Assembly: GCF_037176765.1 (NCBI RefSeq)
Contig: NC_090023.1
Location: forward strand, 154,917,663 to 154,981,662
Length of the DNA stretch: 64,000 nt
DNA from: Anolis sagrei
Taxonomy: Eukaryota; Chordata; Lepidosauria; Squamata; Anolidae
Direction of reading: 5' to 3'
The notes under the pieces were generated by a model, which did not search any database, was not told the origin of the DNA, and was given only the letters and a program-made list of their open reading frames with translations. The first letter of the stretch is position 1. Each line of letters opens with the position of its first letter. Position numbers and translations under genes: made by a program. Below, piece by piece: positions 34,712-44,819 of the stretch.

Positions 34712-34929
34712 AGTAAACCACAAAGCAATGTTGCAGCTTCTAACATTTTGTGCTTTAGTTTTGTGTGTATCTCCGGCAAGAACTCCCAGGCCAGTAACAC
34801 AGAAAGTTGTACAGACCTGGCACCGGAATGCCTGTTCACTGGTTGTTTGTGCACCAGCTGAGAGAGGCTTACCAGGGACAGATGGGAAAGATGGATTCCA
34901 CGGACCAAAGGGAGAAAGGGGAAAACAAG
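34712..34929 (+). CDS. SFTPD-like: Unit 2 exon 2: signal peptide, N-terminus, 7 Gly-X-Y
   Basis: The acceptor CTTTCCACAG ends at 34711, the ATG is at 34728 and the donor GTATGG follows 34929. It encodes 67 complete codons. Two Cys remain (ACSLVVC) and the collagen starts [10 protein letters not shown]. Confidence 0.9.
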
Positions 34930-37900
34930 GTATGGAAAAATATAACTTTGTGATGGTCTGTACTGAGATAAGCAACTATAGTCAGGTTGAGGACCATTTT
35001 CAGGTTTTTCCTTATTTCTTTTGTTAACTGGAATGTTGAATATTTTTAAACTGATTAAAAATAATTAATTGTAGTCATTAAAAATAATTTTCAGTAAATA
35101 TTAATGTAATGAAATTCCTCATAAAAATAGTATTTTTCTTTCTGGTGAAAAAATAACATTGTCTTTATTTACAATTTTTTGCTTTAATGGGAGTTGTGTA
35201 CCACTAATCCCAGTGAATGTGGAGGGCTGACTATAGTGTATGTGTTCCAAGCTCCAATCTTTGTTTTTGGTACTCTACTGTGGATTTTTCTCTCAGTGCT
35301 CCACTTTCTTCCTCTTCCTTGGCCAAAGAGCTAGCTATGGAGGGTGCATGAGAACATTGTCCTTCCAGAACATGAATTTTCCCTCTCCTTAAGAAATAGA
35401 CAAAGTATGGTGGTGGTGGTGGTAGTAGTGATTATATTCATTTAATATATTCATTTATATCACACATTACTCCCAACAATGTGACTCAAGTTGTCTAACA
35501 CTGCTTAAAATTATACAGACATTTAAATACTACATAAGAACTTTGGTAAATGTAAAAGTGAAAATTTTAATTAGAAATAATTTAACATATATAGTTAAAA
35601 CATAATTTTACCATTATTTTTTAGGGATGGGGTTGTGGATTGCATTTGCCTCTTAGATTATACCTTCTTCACTCTGGGTTTAAACTCCAAAGGTTCTAAC
35701 GTCAGTTAGTAAAGAAATTAGAATACTGCAAACCATGAAATTTCTGAGATGTTGCACTTGAAAGGTTTTATAAATATAACTCCTCCTCAAAAGAATATAC
35801 AATTGCAGACTTAATTAGATGTCGAAACAATAATAGGTTATGTTTAAAGGTTAGTATTTGGAGACCAGTGTCACAGGGATGACTGTATTTCCAGAAAATC
35901 TTTCAATTTTTATTGATACATACATTCTGAGTTTCACTTAGTGTATTTAATTCTGGGGAACTGACTCTGGGGTAGACAACTACCCAAACCATCAAGGGAT
36001 ATTTTAACTTGCCAGCAAGTGTATCATATGTGCATTATTCATTAGTAAAAGAAAATGGAGTCATGCCTCAAGGTGCTTAATAGAGAAATGATTTATTAGC
36101 AAAAAGCCTAACACATTTTGAATGAAAATATTGTCACATTTTACACAGCCTATGCTCTGTACACGGGAGCCCCCGATGGTGCAGTGGGTTAAACTGCTGA
36201 GCTGTTGAGCTTGTTGACTGAAAGGTCACAGGTTCAAATCCGGGGAACGGCATGAGCTTCCGCTGTCAGCCTCAGCTTCTGCCAACCTAGCAGTTCGAAA
36301 ACATGCAAATGTGAATAGATCAATAGGTACCACTCCGGTGAGAAGGTAACGTCGCTCCATGCAGTCATGGCGGCCACATGACCTTGGAGGTGTCTATGGA
36401 CAACGCTGGCTTTTCAGCTTAGAAATGGAGATGAGCACCACAACCCAGAGTCGGACATGACTGGACTTCATGCCAGGGGAAAACCTTTACCTTTTTAATG
36501 CTCTGTACATAGTCATACAAATTTGAAATTTAAACTCTGAAATTTCTGGATCTGAAACTTTCATATCATGTAGTAGATTTTAAAAAGGTTTTCTTAGATC
36601 AGTAAGTTACCACATATTTTATATAGTTCAGGTTTTTTTCAGTGACCAGGAATATGGCAATGGTTGCACCCCAGTTTTTGTGTATACATATATGAGTCTT
36701 CTCTCCCCCCCCCCCCCCCCGTTTATTAATAAAAAATAAACTTGAATCTAGACACGGGAGCTGTGTTTTATCATTAGGGGGTTTTTTTTGTTTTTTGCAA
36801 AATACCTTGTTTCACGTGCAAACATCGCTTACTTTGTAAAAGAATTTTTGTGTAAAAACAAGTTTTTACAAATGAAATTTCTCAAACAATTTACAGAGGG
36901 TGAAAAAAAACACATAAGACTAGCTGTTCTCTCTTAGGGTGTCTGATGTGCTGAGCCTTCATTTCTGTCTAAAGGGGGAAATATGTGTTAATAGCTTTTA
37001 TATCCCTAATGACATCCGGTGACCATGCTATTTAGAAGTGATAGGATCTGTAGACCAGCACATCTGCAAGGCACCAGCTTGGAGAAGTCTGAAACAATAA
37101 AGCTATCCATTTTATCTATCTGAACCTCAATTAATTTGAGATAATTTACTTAGTTTTTTCCCCTGTGACTATTAGAAAGTATCTCTCATTTGGAGTGATT
37201 TCCTTCCCTCCCCCGATAAATATGGCTGCAGGTCCCAAAGGAAATGCTGGAGCCAAAGGTCCACAAGGTCCTCCTGGCCCCAAAGGAGATCGAGGACCAG
37301 TGGGTGAAAAGGGATCAAAAGGAGATGTAGGAGCCAGAGGTAAGTGATAAAAATATACTATTACATCAAAGGTAAATACTTTAGTTAATATATTTTACAT
37401 CCCCAATATATCACAAATAATTGGCCAACTAAACATTTTGGTGCCTCAAATGTTAGCCCAGCTTCTAGGTATATTTGACTGGTTGATTTGAAAAATGGCA
37501 CCAGTTTTCCCCTATCAGCTCTAGTTTTTGAGATACAGAATATATCCCATATACCAGTCACAATCCGCTCACCCATAAAAAAATCACAGTAACCATGATG
37601 TGGTCTATCCAATGCAATTTTCTGAGTCAGTGTCCCAAATAACCCCAGAAATAGGCCTGAAAACCAAGACACCAAGATTTTTAATAGGCTGTGTTATTCC
37701 TCGGATCAAGCACATTTAGTGATCTAGAAAACATTAGGACAGACTTTAAAAAAGCAAAGTAGGTATTTGAAAATATGTCACTAGATGATGATATTTGCAG
37801 TCATTTGAATGTAGTAATTAGCTTTGAGGACTTTAAAAAAATATGCAAATCAGAATCGACAAATACACAGAAGACCAGTCTCTTTTTTTCTACATGTAGA

Positions 37901-40900
37901 GCTAACAACAATCTAGCTGTAGAATTTGCTGTTGTTTGCTTCTGTCAAGTTGATTTTGACTTATGGTGAGACCATTGATGTCAGATTAACAGTCATTAAC
38001 AGTCACGGTGTCAGTGTTATAGAATCCTGGGATTTGTAATTTGGCAAGTACAGCCTTCATGATTTCATTGGCATGGAGTCACAGCAGTTAAAGTAGAGTC
38101 AAACTATATCAATTTTACACTATAGTGGCACTGCTAGGGGGAGTTCAGGCTTGGATTTCTCTAGGACTTATTAAATAGGCTTTTTCGCAGTCCATGGTAA
38201 CTTTAGAACTATTTTCCAACACCACACTTCAAACGAGTTGATTTTCTTTCTGTCAGTTTTCTTCCTTATCCAACTTTCACAACCATATATAGACATGGGA
38301 AATACAATGGAATGGACAATCCTAACAAGGACTCTTGAATAGTTTATATAGTTTCTTCATTTAATTTTTAAAACTCTTACACAGGGTTACAAGGAGCAAC
38401 AGGACCACAAGGACCTGAGGGGAGGACAGGCCCTCCTGGATCAAAAGGAGATAAAGGCTCTACGGGAGAAAAGGGGACAAAGGGTGACAGTGGTCTCTCA
38501 GGTAAGATTAAGTGGGATATCTTTAACATCTAAGGAAAATACTTGGGGGAAGGTTAAATACTGGCCCTTTGAAACTCAGGTGCTTTACAGAATTTGAATG
38601 AAAGAGATTGGCTTACAAGTTGTAACTTATATTCTCTGCAAGGCCTAACAATTTTTTTAAAAACTGTTCCACTCCATTGATAATAGACTTATGTACAGCT
38701 TCATCAGTAAAATTATAGATCCCAGTGTAGATATCACTTGAATATCTGGAATCATGGATAATGTGTATCTCCAAGGTACAAAAGTTTTATTTGAAAGATA
38801 GCAAACACATAGATGTTCAGCCCTACCATTGGAAAACAGGCAGAAATTGTTGAATTTGCTGATACATTTTGCCTGTAAAGATGGATTGGAGTATACGCCT
38901 AGATTGCTATATGTATTGTGAGTGTAAGAATGTTGCAATTTAAACAAACAAAAATGTGTTGAGGCAGCAATGTGAAAAATATATTTACCACCTCAGGATG
39001 CTACAGTACTATTTCTTCCAGATGTTGATTACTCTATCCTTCCGCAGAGGTCAATCTATTGAAAAACCGAGTCATTGCCCTTGAGGGACAGCTAAACGCT
39101 CTGCAAGCCAGTTTCTCCAAGTATCAAAAAGGTAAAGTATTAAACTAATAGTGGAATGGAAATGAGAGTGTTAGTAGAATAGGGTTACTGCATAAATGTA
39201 ATTATCAATAAGATTGGAAAAACTTAATTACCGTATATACTTGAATATAAGCCGAGTTTTTCAGCCCCTTTTAGAGAGCTGAAAAAGCCCCCCTTGGCTT
39301 ATATTCGGGTGAAGGAGAAAAAGCTGAGAAAAAAAGGCTCTGACGCTGGCTGGTGGAATCCCTGGTCTTGTCTTCGCCCCCACAGCTGCATCTGCAGAGA
39401 AGCTGCGCGTGGGGCAAGTGAAGGGGAAATGGAGGCGTGCACCTCCCTCCCTGCACATCTTGCCATGCACGCACACATGCACGCACGCCTCCATTTCTTC
39501 CCCATTCAACACGCATGCAGCCTCTCTTCCTGCTTGTCTTACTGTGTGCACGGAAGAAAGAGAGACTGCATGTGCATTGAATGGGGAAGAAATGGAGGCA
39601 TGCATGCGTGCACGGCAAGACATGCAGGAAGGGAGGTGCACTCCTCCATTTCTCCCCCCATTCGTCCTGTGCACACACAGCAAGACAAGCAGGAAGAGAG
39701 GCTGCATGCGCGTTGAATGGGGAAGAAATGGAGGCATGCACCTCACTCCCTGCTTATCTTGCTGTGTGCGCGGAAGGAAGAGAAGCTGCATGCGCGTTGA
39801 ATGGGGAAGAAATGGAGGCATGCATGCACGCGCGGCAAGACGTGCAGGAAGGGAGGTGCACTCCTCCGTTTCTCCCCCCATTCGCCCTGTGCACACACAG
39901 CAAGACAAGCAGGAAGAGAGGCTGCATGTGCGCTGAATGGGGAAGAAATGGAGGCGTGCGTGCATGTGTGCGTGCATGGCAAGATGTGCAGGGAGGGAGG
40001 CATGTAGGGAGTGAGGTGCACACCTCCGTTTCTCCCCCATTCACCCTGTGCGCAACCTGTCTTGCTTTCCAAACAGCAACCCAGCTGGGTTGCTATGCGG
40101 AGAGCAGAGGGCACGTGCATGGCGAATTGGGGGAGAAACAGAGGTGTGCACCTCCCTCCCTGCTTCTCTTGCTGTGTGCGCGGAAGGAAAAGAGGCTGCA
40201 TGCACGGTGAGTGGGGAAGAAATGGAGGCATGCGTGCATGTGCGGCATGACGTGCAGGGAGGGAGGTACATAATCCGTTTCCCCTTCACTTGCCCCGCAC
40301 GCAGTTTCTCTGCTCTCCTGTTCGCTGCGTATGCAGTCTGTCTGCCAGCTAGTTTGCTATGATATCTAATTTTGAAATTAACCAGTACCAGCTGCATTTC
40401 TCACCCTCGGCTTATACACAAGTCAATATGTTTTTCCGTTTTTTGTGGTAAAATTAGGTGCCTCGGCTTATATTCGGGTCGGCTTATACTCGGGTATATA
40501 CAGTACTTCACATTTCTGTTAGAAGGAAAAATAAGTATGAGTCAATTGGCCCATCTGCACTAGCTACTTCACCATCTCATCACACAAGGTGATTTTAGCA
40601 TGCCAGGATGCTGTCCGGATGCTTCTTCCTTGGGCCCCATGCTGTCCATCACACAACATTTGGCAACTTCTAGCAGGGCTCCGTGGAGGAAGCACCCTGA
40701 TAGGATGGTGGATGCTTACCTTGGAGAGCCAATGGGACAGCGCAGGGGGTGGGAGAGGGAGCCACACGACAATGGTTCCCCATCTGGGATAGGGAATTGT
40801 CAGATGTGGGTGAGGCAACATATGGGCTACTGGGATTGCCCCGCTGTCCCACCGATTCACCATGGAGGGTGGCAGATTGTCTATGCGATGAGGTCCTTAC

Positions 40901-42162
40901 TCTGAGAGTGGTCTGGAGCAGCAATACTACAGCTTGACGTCAGAGGTGGATACACTGCTTATCTGTGTTCTATATCATCCAGTGAGACAAAACCAATTTG
41001 GCTCTTCTGGATGTTCACCCTTAACTGGCTAGTTGTCCCTGTCAGCAATGAAGCTAACCAGAGAGCTCCAGAAAATGCCTGGCTTTTACCTGACATCTTT
41101 GCTGACATCAATAAAAGCACCCACTCTTTCTCCTTGGTCATGCATGTGGCTCACTGGTATCAGTAAAGGTGATTGCCAATGGCCATGAGCTCTCCAAAAT
41201 TCTCCAGCCAGCTGCCACTGTGACAGAGCCCCAATTATCAGAGTGCAGGGAAGGGGCATGATCCTGCTGGGCCATATGGACAGTGGACCGGTTCACATTA
41301 GAGTCTAGCTGTTGACAGTAACACAAGAGTGCAGTGTGGAGCTTTAGAGCTTTGCTGAAACTCTGGCACAGTCCTCAAATTTTCATGGTGGGGTAAAAAT
41401 GGAAGTCCCTGGACATTCTCTATATGTCCTGGAGCAGGCCATAGGGCTCCGTAATTATTAGGCCTGAGTAACAACGGAAAAATTTGTTTCTAAAATCGAT
41501 TCGTTTTTGGGGTTTTTTTGCGTTTCGATATTTAAAAGAATTCCGAGATTTTCCTTAAAAAAAGTTCGATATTTACGAAATTTCATAAATGGTAAAAAAA
41601 TTACAAATCAATAACAAAACGATAACGAATCGATTCGTTAATGGCGGCCGCGATCGCGCAATATGCTAAAAAAAACTTCTGAAGCTTCCCTCTCCCTCTG
41701 TTGTTGACTGTTGGTGTGATATTATAATTTTTTTTCACTAATTAAACAAAAAACAACTATAAAACTTGCCCCAGACATGCGGAAATAATAACGAAACGAC
41801 CTCAAACCAATAACGAAACGAATACATAACGAAATACAAAGCATTTATGAAACGAATTGAAAAATTCGTTTCGTTTTTAAGTTGCTCCGGAATGGTTCGT
41901 TATCGCTTCGTTAGCAAAAAAAATAACGAATTTTTAACGAATTACGAATTGACGAAACGAAACCGCCCAGCCCTAGTAATTATACTGTCATTCAAGGGCC
42001 TGTCTAGCCTGCCCAAAACCAAAAGTTCAACCAGAAGTTACTCCTGGACATTGAAACAATGTCCAGGAAAATCACATTTCCCAACTACCTTACCATCTTC
42101 TCTTTCTCTAACTCTTATAACCTCATATATCCCCTTGCAGTTTCTCAAGCCGCTCCTGGAAC

Positions 42163-42210
<48 letters not shown>

Positions 42211-44026
42211 CACACATATACTTTTCTTTATATTATTGACACCAAACAGGAAGCACCTTGTTAAAAGCTACAAAATTCAATTTCCCAGAACGGCAACTCC
42301 TTGGTAGCTCATAGGAAATGTGAGGCTTGTGAGCTAAATGTGGAGCTCCCTTGGCAACCCCGGGGTCTCCCAAAGCTTAAAAAGAATATACAGCCAAACA
42401 GAAAATATTTTCTTAGTATATTAGTTTAGGACACTGATTCAGAAAATTGTATTGGATAGACTGCATCAGCTGGGTGATGTAAGTGGCATACAGCTTTCTG
42501 CAGGGCATGTAAGACATACCTGTTTCGACAGGCCTTTGACTTTTGATATTGTTGATATTGATATTGCTGTTTTTAAATTGTATTAGATTTTAGCCATTCT
42601 TGTAAGCCACTCCAAGCCCCAGGGAAGTGGTGGCATATAAGTTTGAATAATAAATTAATAAATAAACTAGTGCCATGTTTGGAACCAGCAGGCCAAATGT
42701 GTGTTGCCCAGTGGTAACACTGATTTTCAGACAATGTTTTTGTCAGAGTGCGACAGAACTCTGGAGGTTAGAAGAATTGACACTTTGAGACTTCAGTAAA
42801 AGCAAACATTTAGCTTTACTGAGCAGAGCAAATATACAGCGCACATTCACCAAACAGACAGGAACAAGACAAAAGACACACCGAAGTAAGAAGGATGAAC
42901 GAAACCTTATCTCAGGATCCTCCCTATGCGTTCCAGGCATGCTCAGGGTCACATTTTCACAGTTCATTAGAAGCATGACTGATTAACCCTTTCAGTGTCA
43001 ATACACTCTTTGCTAAAGGAATCAGGTTACATTCACAAGCATTACACAAAATTACATTCAAACATTCACATTATACTAATCTTACATTAACAGTTTTCTT
43101 ATCACTCCCACCCCCACCCCAAAAAAATGCAGTGACCACATCAGGAACTAGCCACATCCCTGCTATTTATAGCCATAGTTATGAAGTGGTTTGCAAACCT
43201 CTGAACTCAGTTTTGCATCTCTATCTTTTCTATGGTGGATATATTTTAGAATCAATATATTGCTATAGAACATTTTTCAAAGAGACACGGATGTCTTTAT
43301 TCCATATTTTACCTATTGCAAGCTAACAGTCATATCAGTCTTCTCAAGCTGACCACTTACTCAAGTTCTGTTTTTCAAATTGCTTTTCTTTTTCGCTGTT
43401 ACTATATTTTCTAAAATTAAAATGCATATAGGCAAGCTACAGATTACTAAATATGAAATTAATTAACAAAGGCTATCTAAATGTAATTTTAAAAGTTTAC
43501 AATAAAATGGAATTAATGAGCTCAGAGATGTTCGAGCATAACAATAAGCCAGAATTCTTTGAAGCAAAACCAAGTTTACTATCACATACACACCCAAACA
43601 AAGACTGATCATCCTCCCTGACATAGAAACTCCCACTTTTTTCTTTCAGTTACAGCATACCCAGGTGGCCAAATTGTTGGCAATAAAGTCTTTGCAACCA
43701 GTGGCTATGAAGGCAACTTTGATGATCTGAAGCGGAGGTGTCAGGAGGCAGGTGGCCAGCTGGCTTCCCCGAGGAATGCTGCTGAAAATACAGCAGTCCA
43801 TCAAATTGCTAGTCTACATAAAAAGCGAGCATTTCTTGGGATAACCGACATTCAAACAGAGGGGACATTTAAATACTTGAACAGTGAGACCATTGTTTAC
43901 TCCAACTGGATTACAGGAGAACCCAATAATTATAATAATAACGAGCATTGTGTTGAAATTCGTTTGGATGGCAAATGGAATGACTTACCTTGTACGGATA
44001 AGGCCCTAATCATCTGTGAATTTTAG
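34728..44026 (+). CDS. SFTPD-like: Collectin unit 2, surfactant protein D-like (five coding exons)
   Basis: The predicted product is a secreted collectin of 295 aa from exons 34728-34929, 37232-37339, 38385-38501, 39048-39131 and 43650-44026. All introns are phase 1 and GT-AG, and no stop interrupts the frame. It has a signal peptide (about residues 1-17), then an N-terminus reading [13 protein letters not shown], where units 1 and 3 have QTCDPKACSLVVC, so one Cys is lost. There are 32 Gly-X-Y triplets, then the neck and the CRD. The CRD has the full mannose-type EPN, a downstream Glu (NNEHC) and WND, with all four Cys, so Ca-dependent mannose-type binding is expected. The residue after WND is Leu (Arg in unit 1 and in human SP-D). 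Intron 5 has swollen to 4.5 kb through insertions. The polyadenylation signal is at 44080. Confidence 0.9.
35030..37231. other. Intron 2 of unit 2
   Basis: The first part (to about 35395) aligns with unit 1 intron 2. An L2/CR1-like reversed tail may lie at 35435-35530 (TCACACATTACTCCCAACAA). The SINE at 36164-36497 and a 15-base C run near 36705 follow. No further exon was seen. Confidence 0.5.
36164..36497 (+). mobile_element. Sauria-type SINE, full length
   Basis: The 334-bp element is flanked by perfect 12-bp duplications, ATGCTCTGTACA (36152-36163 and 36498-36509). It has a tRNA-like head with an A box (GTGCAGTGGGTTAA) and B box (GGTTCAAATCC). The 3' part GAGTCGGACATGACTGG, ending in ACCTTTACCTTT, resembles the BovB LINE tail on which Sauria SINEs depend. 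Confidence 0.9.
37232..37339 (+). CDS. SFTPD-like: Unit 2 exon 3: collagen, 12 Gly-X-Y
   Basis: This 108-bp, phase 1-1 exon lies between ATGGCTGCAG and GTAAGT. It encodes twelve triplets from GPKGNAGAK to GDVGAR. It differs in length and sequence from unit 1 exon 3, and its intron flanks are also unrelated. Confidence 0.88.
37340..38384. other. Intron 3 of unit 2, no recognised element
   Basis: About 1 kb with no Gly-X-Y exon, LINE or inverted repeat that I can support. It does not align with unit 1 intron 3 except for the last 30 bp before exon 4. Confidence 0.4.
38385..38501 (+). CDS. SFTPD-like: Unit 2 exon 4: collagen, 13 Gly-X-Y
   Basis: This 117-bp exon is nearly identical to 10004-10120, including about 30 bp of acceptor-side and 150 bp of donor-side intron. 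GER of unit 1 is GEK here. Confidence 0.92.
39048..39131 (+). CDS. SFTPD-like: Unit 2 exon 5: neck coiled coil
   Basis: 84 bp encoding [15 protein letters not shown] and [13 protein letters not shown]. The two neck differences from unit 1 are Q to R and S to A. Confidence 0.9.
39231..40503. mobile_element. TA-flanked DNA transposon (mariner-like), non-autonomous
   Basis: It starts CCGTATATACTTGAATATAA and ends GGGTATATACAG, which pair as inverted ends. It is flanked by TA on both sides (39229, 40504), while unit 1 has a single TA at 10872. The TA duplication points to the Tc1/mariner superfamily. The interior is not a transposase but a GC-rich repeat array. Confidence 0.75.
39579..40300. repeat. 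Minisatellite with 220-bp period inside the TA element
   Basis: The phrase GAATGGGGAAGAAATGGAGG occurs at 39579, 39715, 39799 and 39935, and as GAGTGGGG at 40209. Spacings of 136 and 84 alternate, giving a 220-bp unit. Long overlapping frames on both strands are repeat artefacts without known domains. Confidence 0.8.
40504..41450. other. Ancestral intron 5 sequence, unit 2
   Basis: Aligns throughout with 10872-11811 of unit 1. Frames on both strands are present in both copies but carry indels relative to each other and no known domain, so I do not call a gene. Confidence 0.6.
41459..41975. mobile_element. ACGAA-rich hAT-like MITE, copy 1
   Basis: The 517-bp element starts TAGGCCTGAGTAACAACGG and ends CCGCCCAGCCCTA. 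Perfect 8-bp duplications GTAATTAT flank it (41451-41458 and 41976-41983); unit 1 has the single site at 11812. The body is dominated by ACGAA and TTCGT words around a constant core (GAAGCTTCCCTCTCCCTCTG). No coding capacity. Confidence 0.9.
42135..42210. repeat. SINE tail scrap plus GATA microsatellite
   Basis: TTGCAGTTTCTCAAGCCGCTCC matches the tail of the SINE at 22703. An (ATAG)n run of about 11 units follows. Unit 1 has a short TA run at this place. Confidence 0.7.
42495..42667 (+). mobile_element. L2/CR1-group LINE, 3' tail
   Basis: The segment is inserted in a block where unit 1 continues uninterrupted. It ends TTGTAAGCCACTCCAAGCCC and a TAAATAAATAAA-type tail, with a short coding scrap at the left. 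Confidence 0.65.
42741..43092. mobile_element. Solo LTR, 352 bp
   Basis: It begins TGTCAGAGTGCGACAG and ends ACATTAACA, with a 5-bp duplication GTTTT on both sides (42736-42740, 43093-43097); unit 1 has the single site at 12376. TG..CA ends and a 5-bp duplication fit a Gypsy-type or retroviral LTR fossil. No internal region remains. Confidence 0.7.
43650..44026 (+). CDS. SFTPD-like: Unit 2 exon 6: C-type lectin domain and stop
   Basis: The CRD has four Cys (RCQ, EHC, LPC, IIC), [13 protein letters not shown] and GKWNDLPC, and ends ICEF. It keeps every Ca site 2 ligand of mannose-type collectins. The acceptor is TTCTTTCAG. Confidence 0.92.
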
Positions 44027-44079
44027 GCCAATCTATTTACAGTTGACCCATAAATGTTAATTTTATTGGTAGGAATCAA

Positions 44080-44085
44080 AATAAA
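44080..44085 (+). promoter_or_regulatory. Polyadenylation signal, unit 2
   Basis: AATAAA at the same relative place as in unit 1 (13366). Confidence 0.65.
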
Positions 44086-44679
44086 ATGATTACCATATTA
44101 TTTATCTTTCAGTGAGATATGATGTTAGTGTGTGTACATGATTAATGTAGACATTGAGGACTAACAACAGTAGCAGTACTCATCTATGCACAAATCTGGA
44201 AAAATTAAATGGATAAGCTAACCAAAATGGAAAATCGAGTAATTAAAACATTTGAGCTTTCAGAAATGGATAAGCTAACCATGCTTTTTAAATTGTTTTT
44301 ATTGCAAGTAAAAGATTGCTCCCTAAAGAAAGGAGCTTCCAGTAGACTTGGAGTAATAGTACATATTTTGTCTTATTACCTAAAAAGAGTGGGAACAATG
44401 TGTTTAGTAAAGTTGGAAATTTCACTGGAAAACCTGGCAAACGTGATAAAAAGATTAAGAAAAAAGAAAAAACGGGGGGGGGGGGGGGGGGGTAGAGGGA
44501 TGAAAAGAACTCCCAGGACTCCCCAGGTTGTGGAATCCTATTTCTTTTTTTTTTAACTTCATTTTTTATTAGAGTTTCCAATGTTATAGGGTTACAGGGA
44601 AAGAGTGAGAACAATATCGAGATAGTATAAAGTGAGAAAATTTGAAAGATAGAGATAGGGAGAGAGAGAAAAGAGCAAA

Positions 44680-44728
<49 letters not shown>

Positions 44729-44730
44729 GT
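44680..44730. repeat. (AAT)n microsatellite in L1 3'UTR
   Basis: About 16 units of ATA/AAT lie between the L1 poly-A side and ORF2. An 18-base G run lies just outside the element at about 44475-44492. Confidence 0.9.
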
Positions 44731-44819
44731 AAAAATATAAAAAGAAAAAAAATAAAATAAAATTGTTGACTTCCATTCTGGGGGTATGTTGCTTTCCAAC
44801 CTTCTTTTTATTTTCTTCC

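Noticed and set aside
39261-40397. Many long open frames (up to 259 codons) on both strands
   Set aside because: They derive from the 220-bp minisatellite, share repeated Cys/His-rich text and show no known domain or splice context.
41459-41975. ACGAA-rich blocks considered as a CRISPR-like or centromeric array
   Set aside because: There are no regular spacers; exact 8-bp duplications and inverted ends show a DNA transposon.
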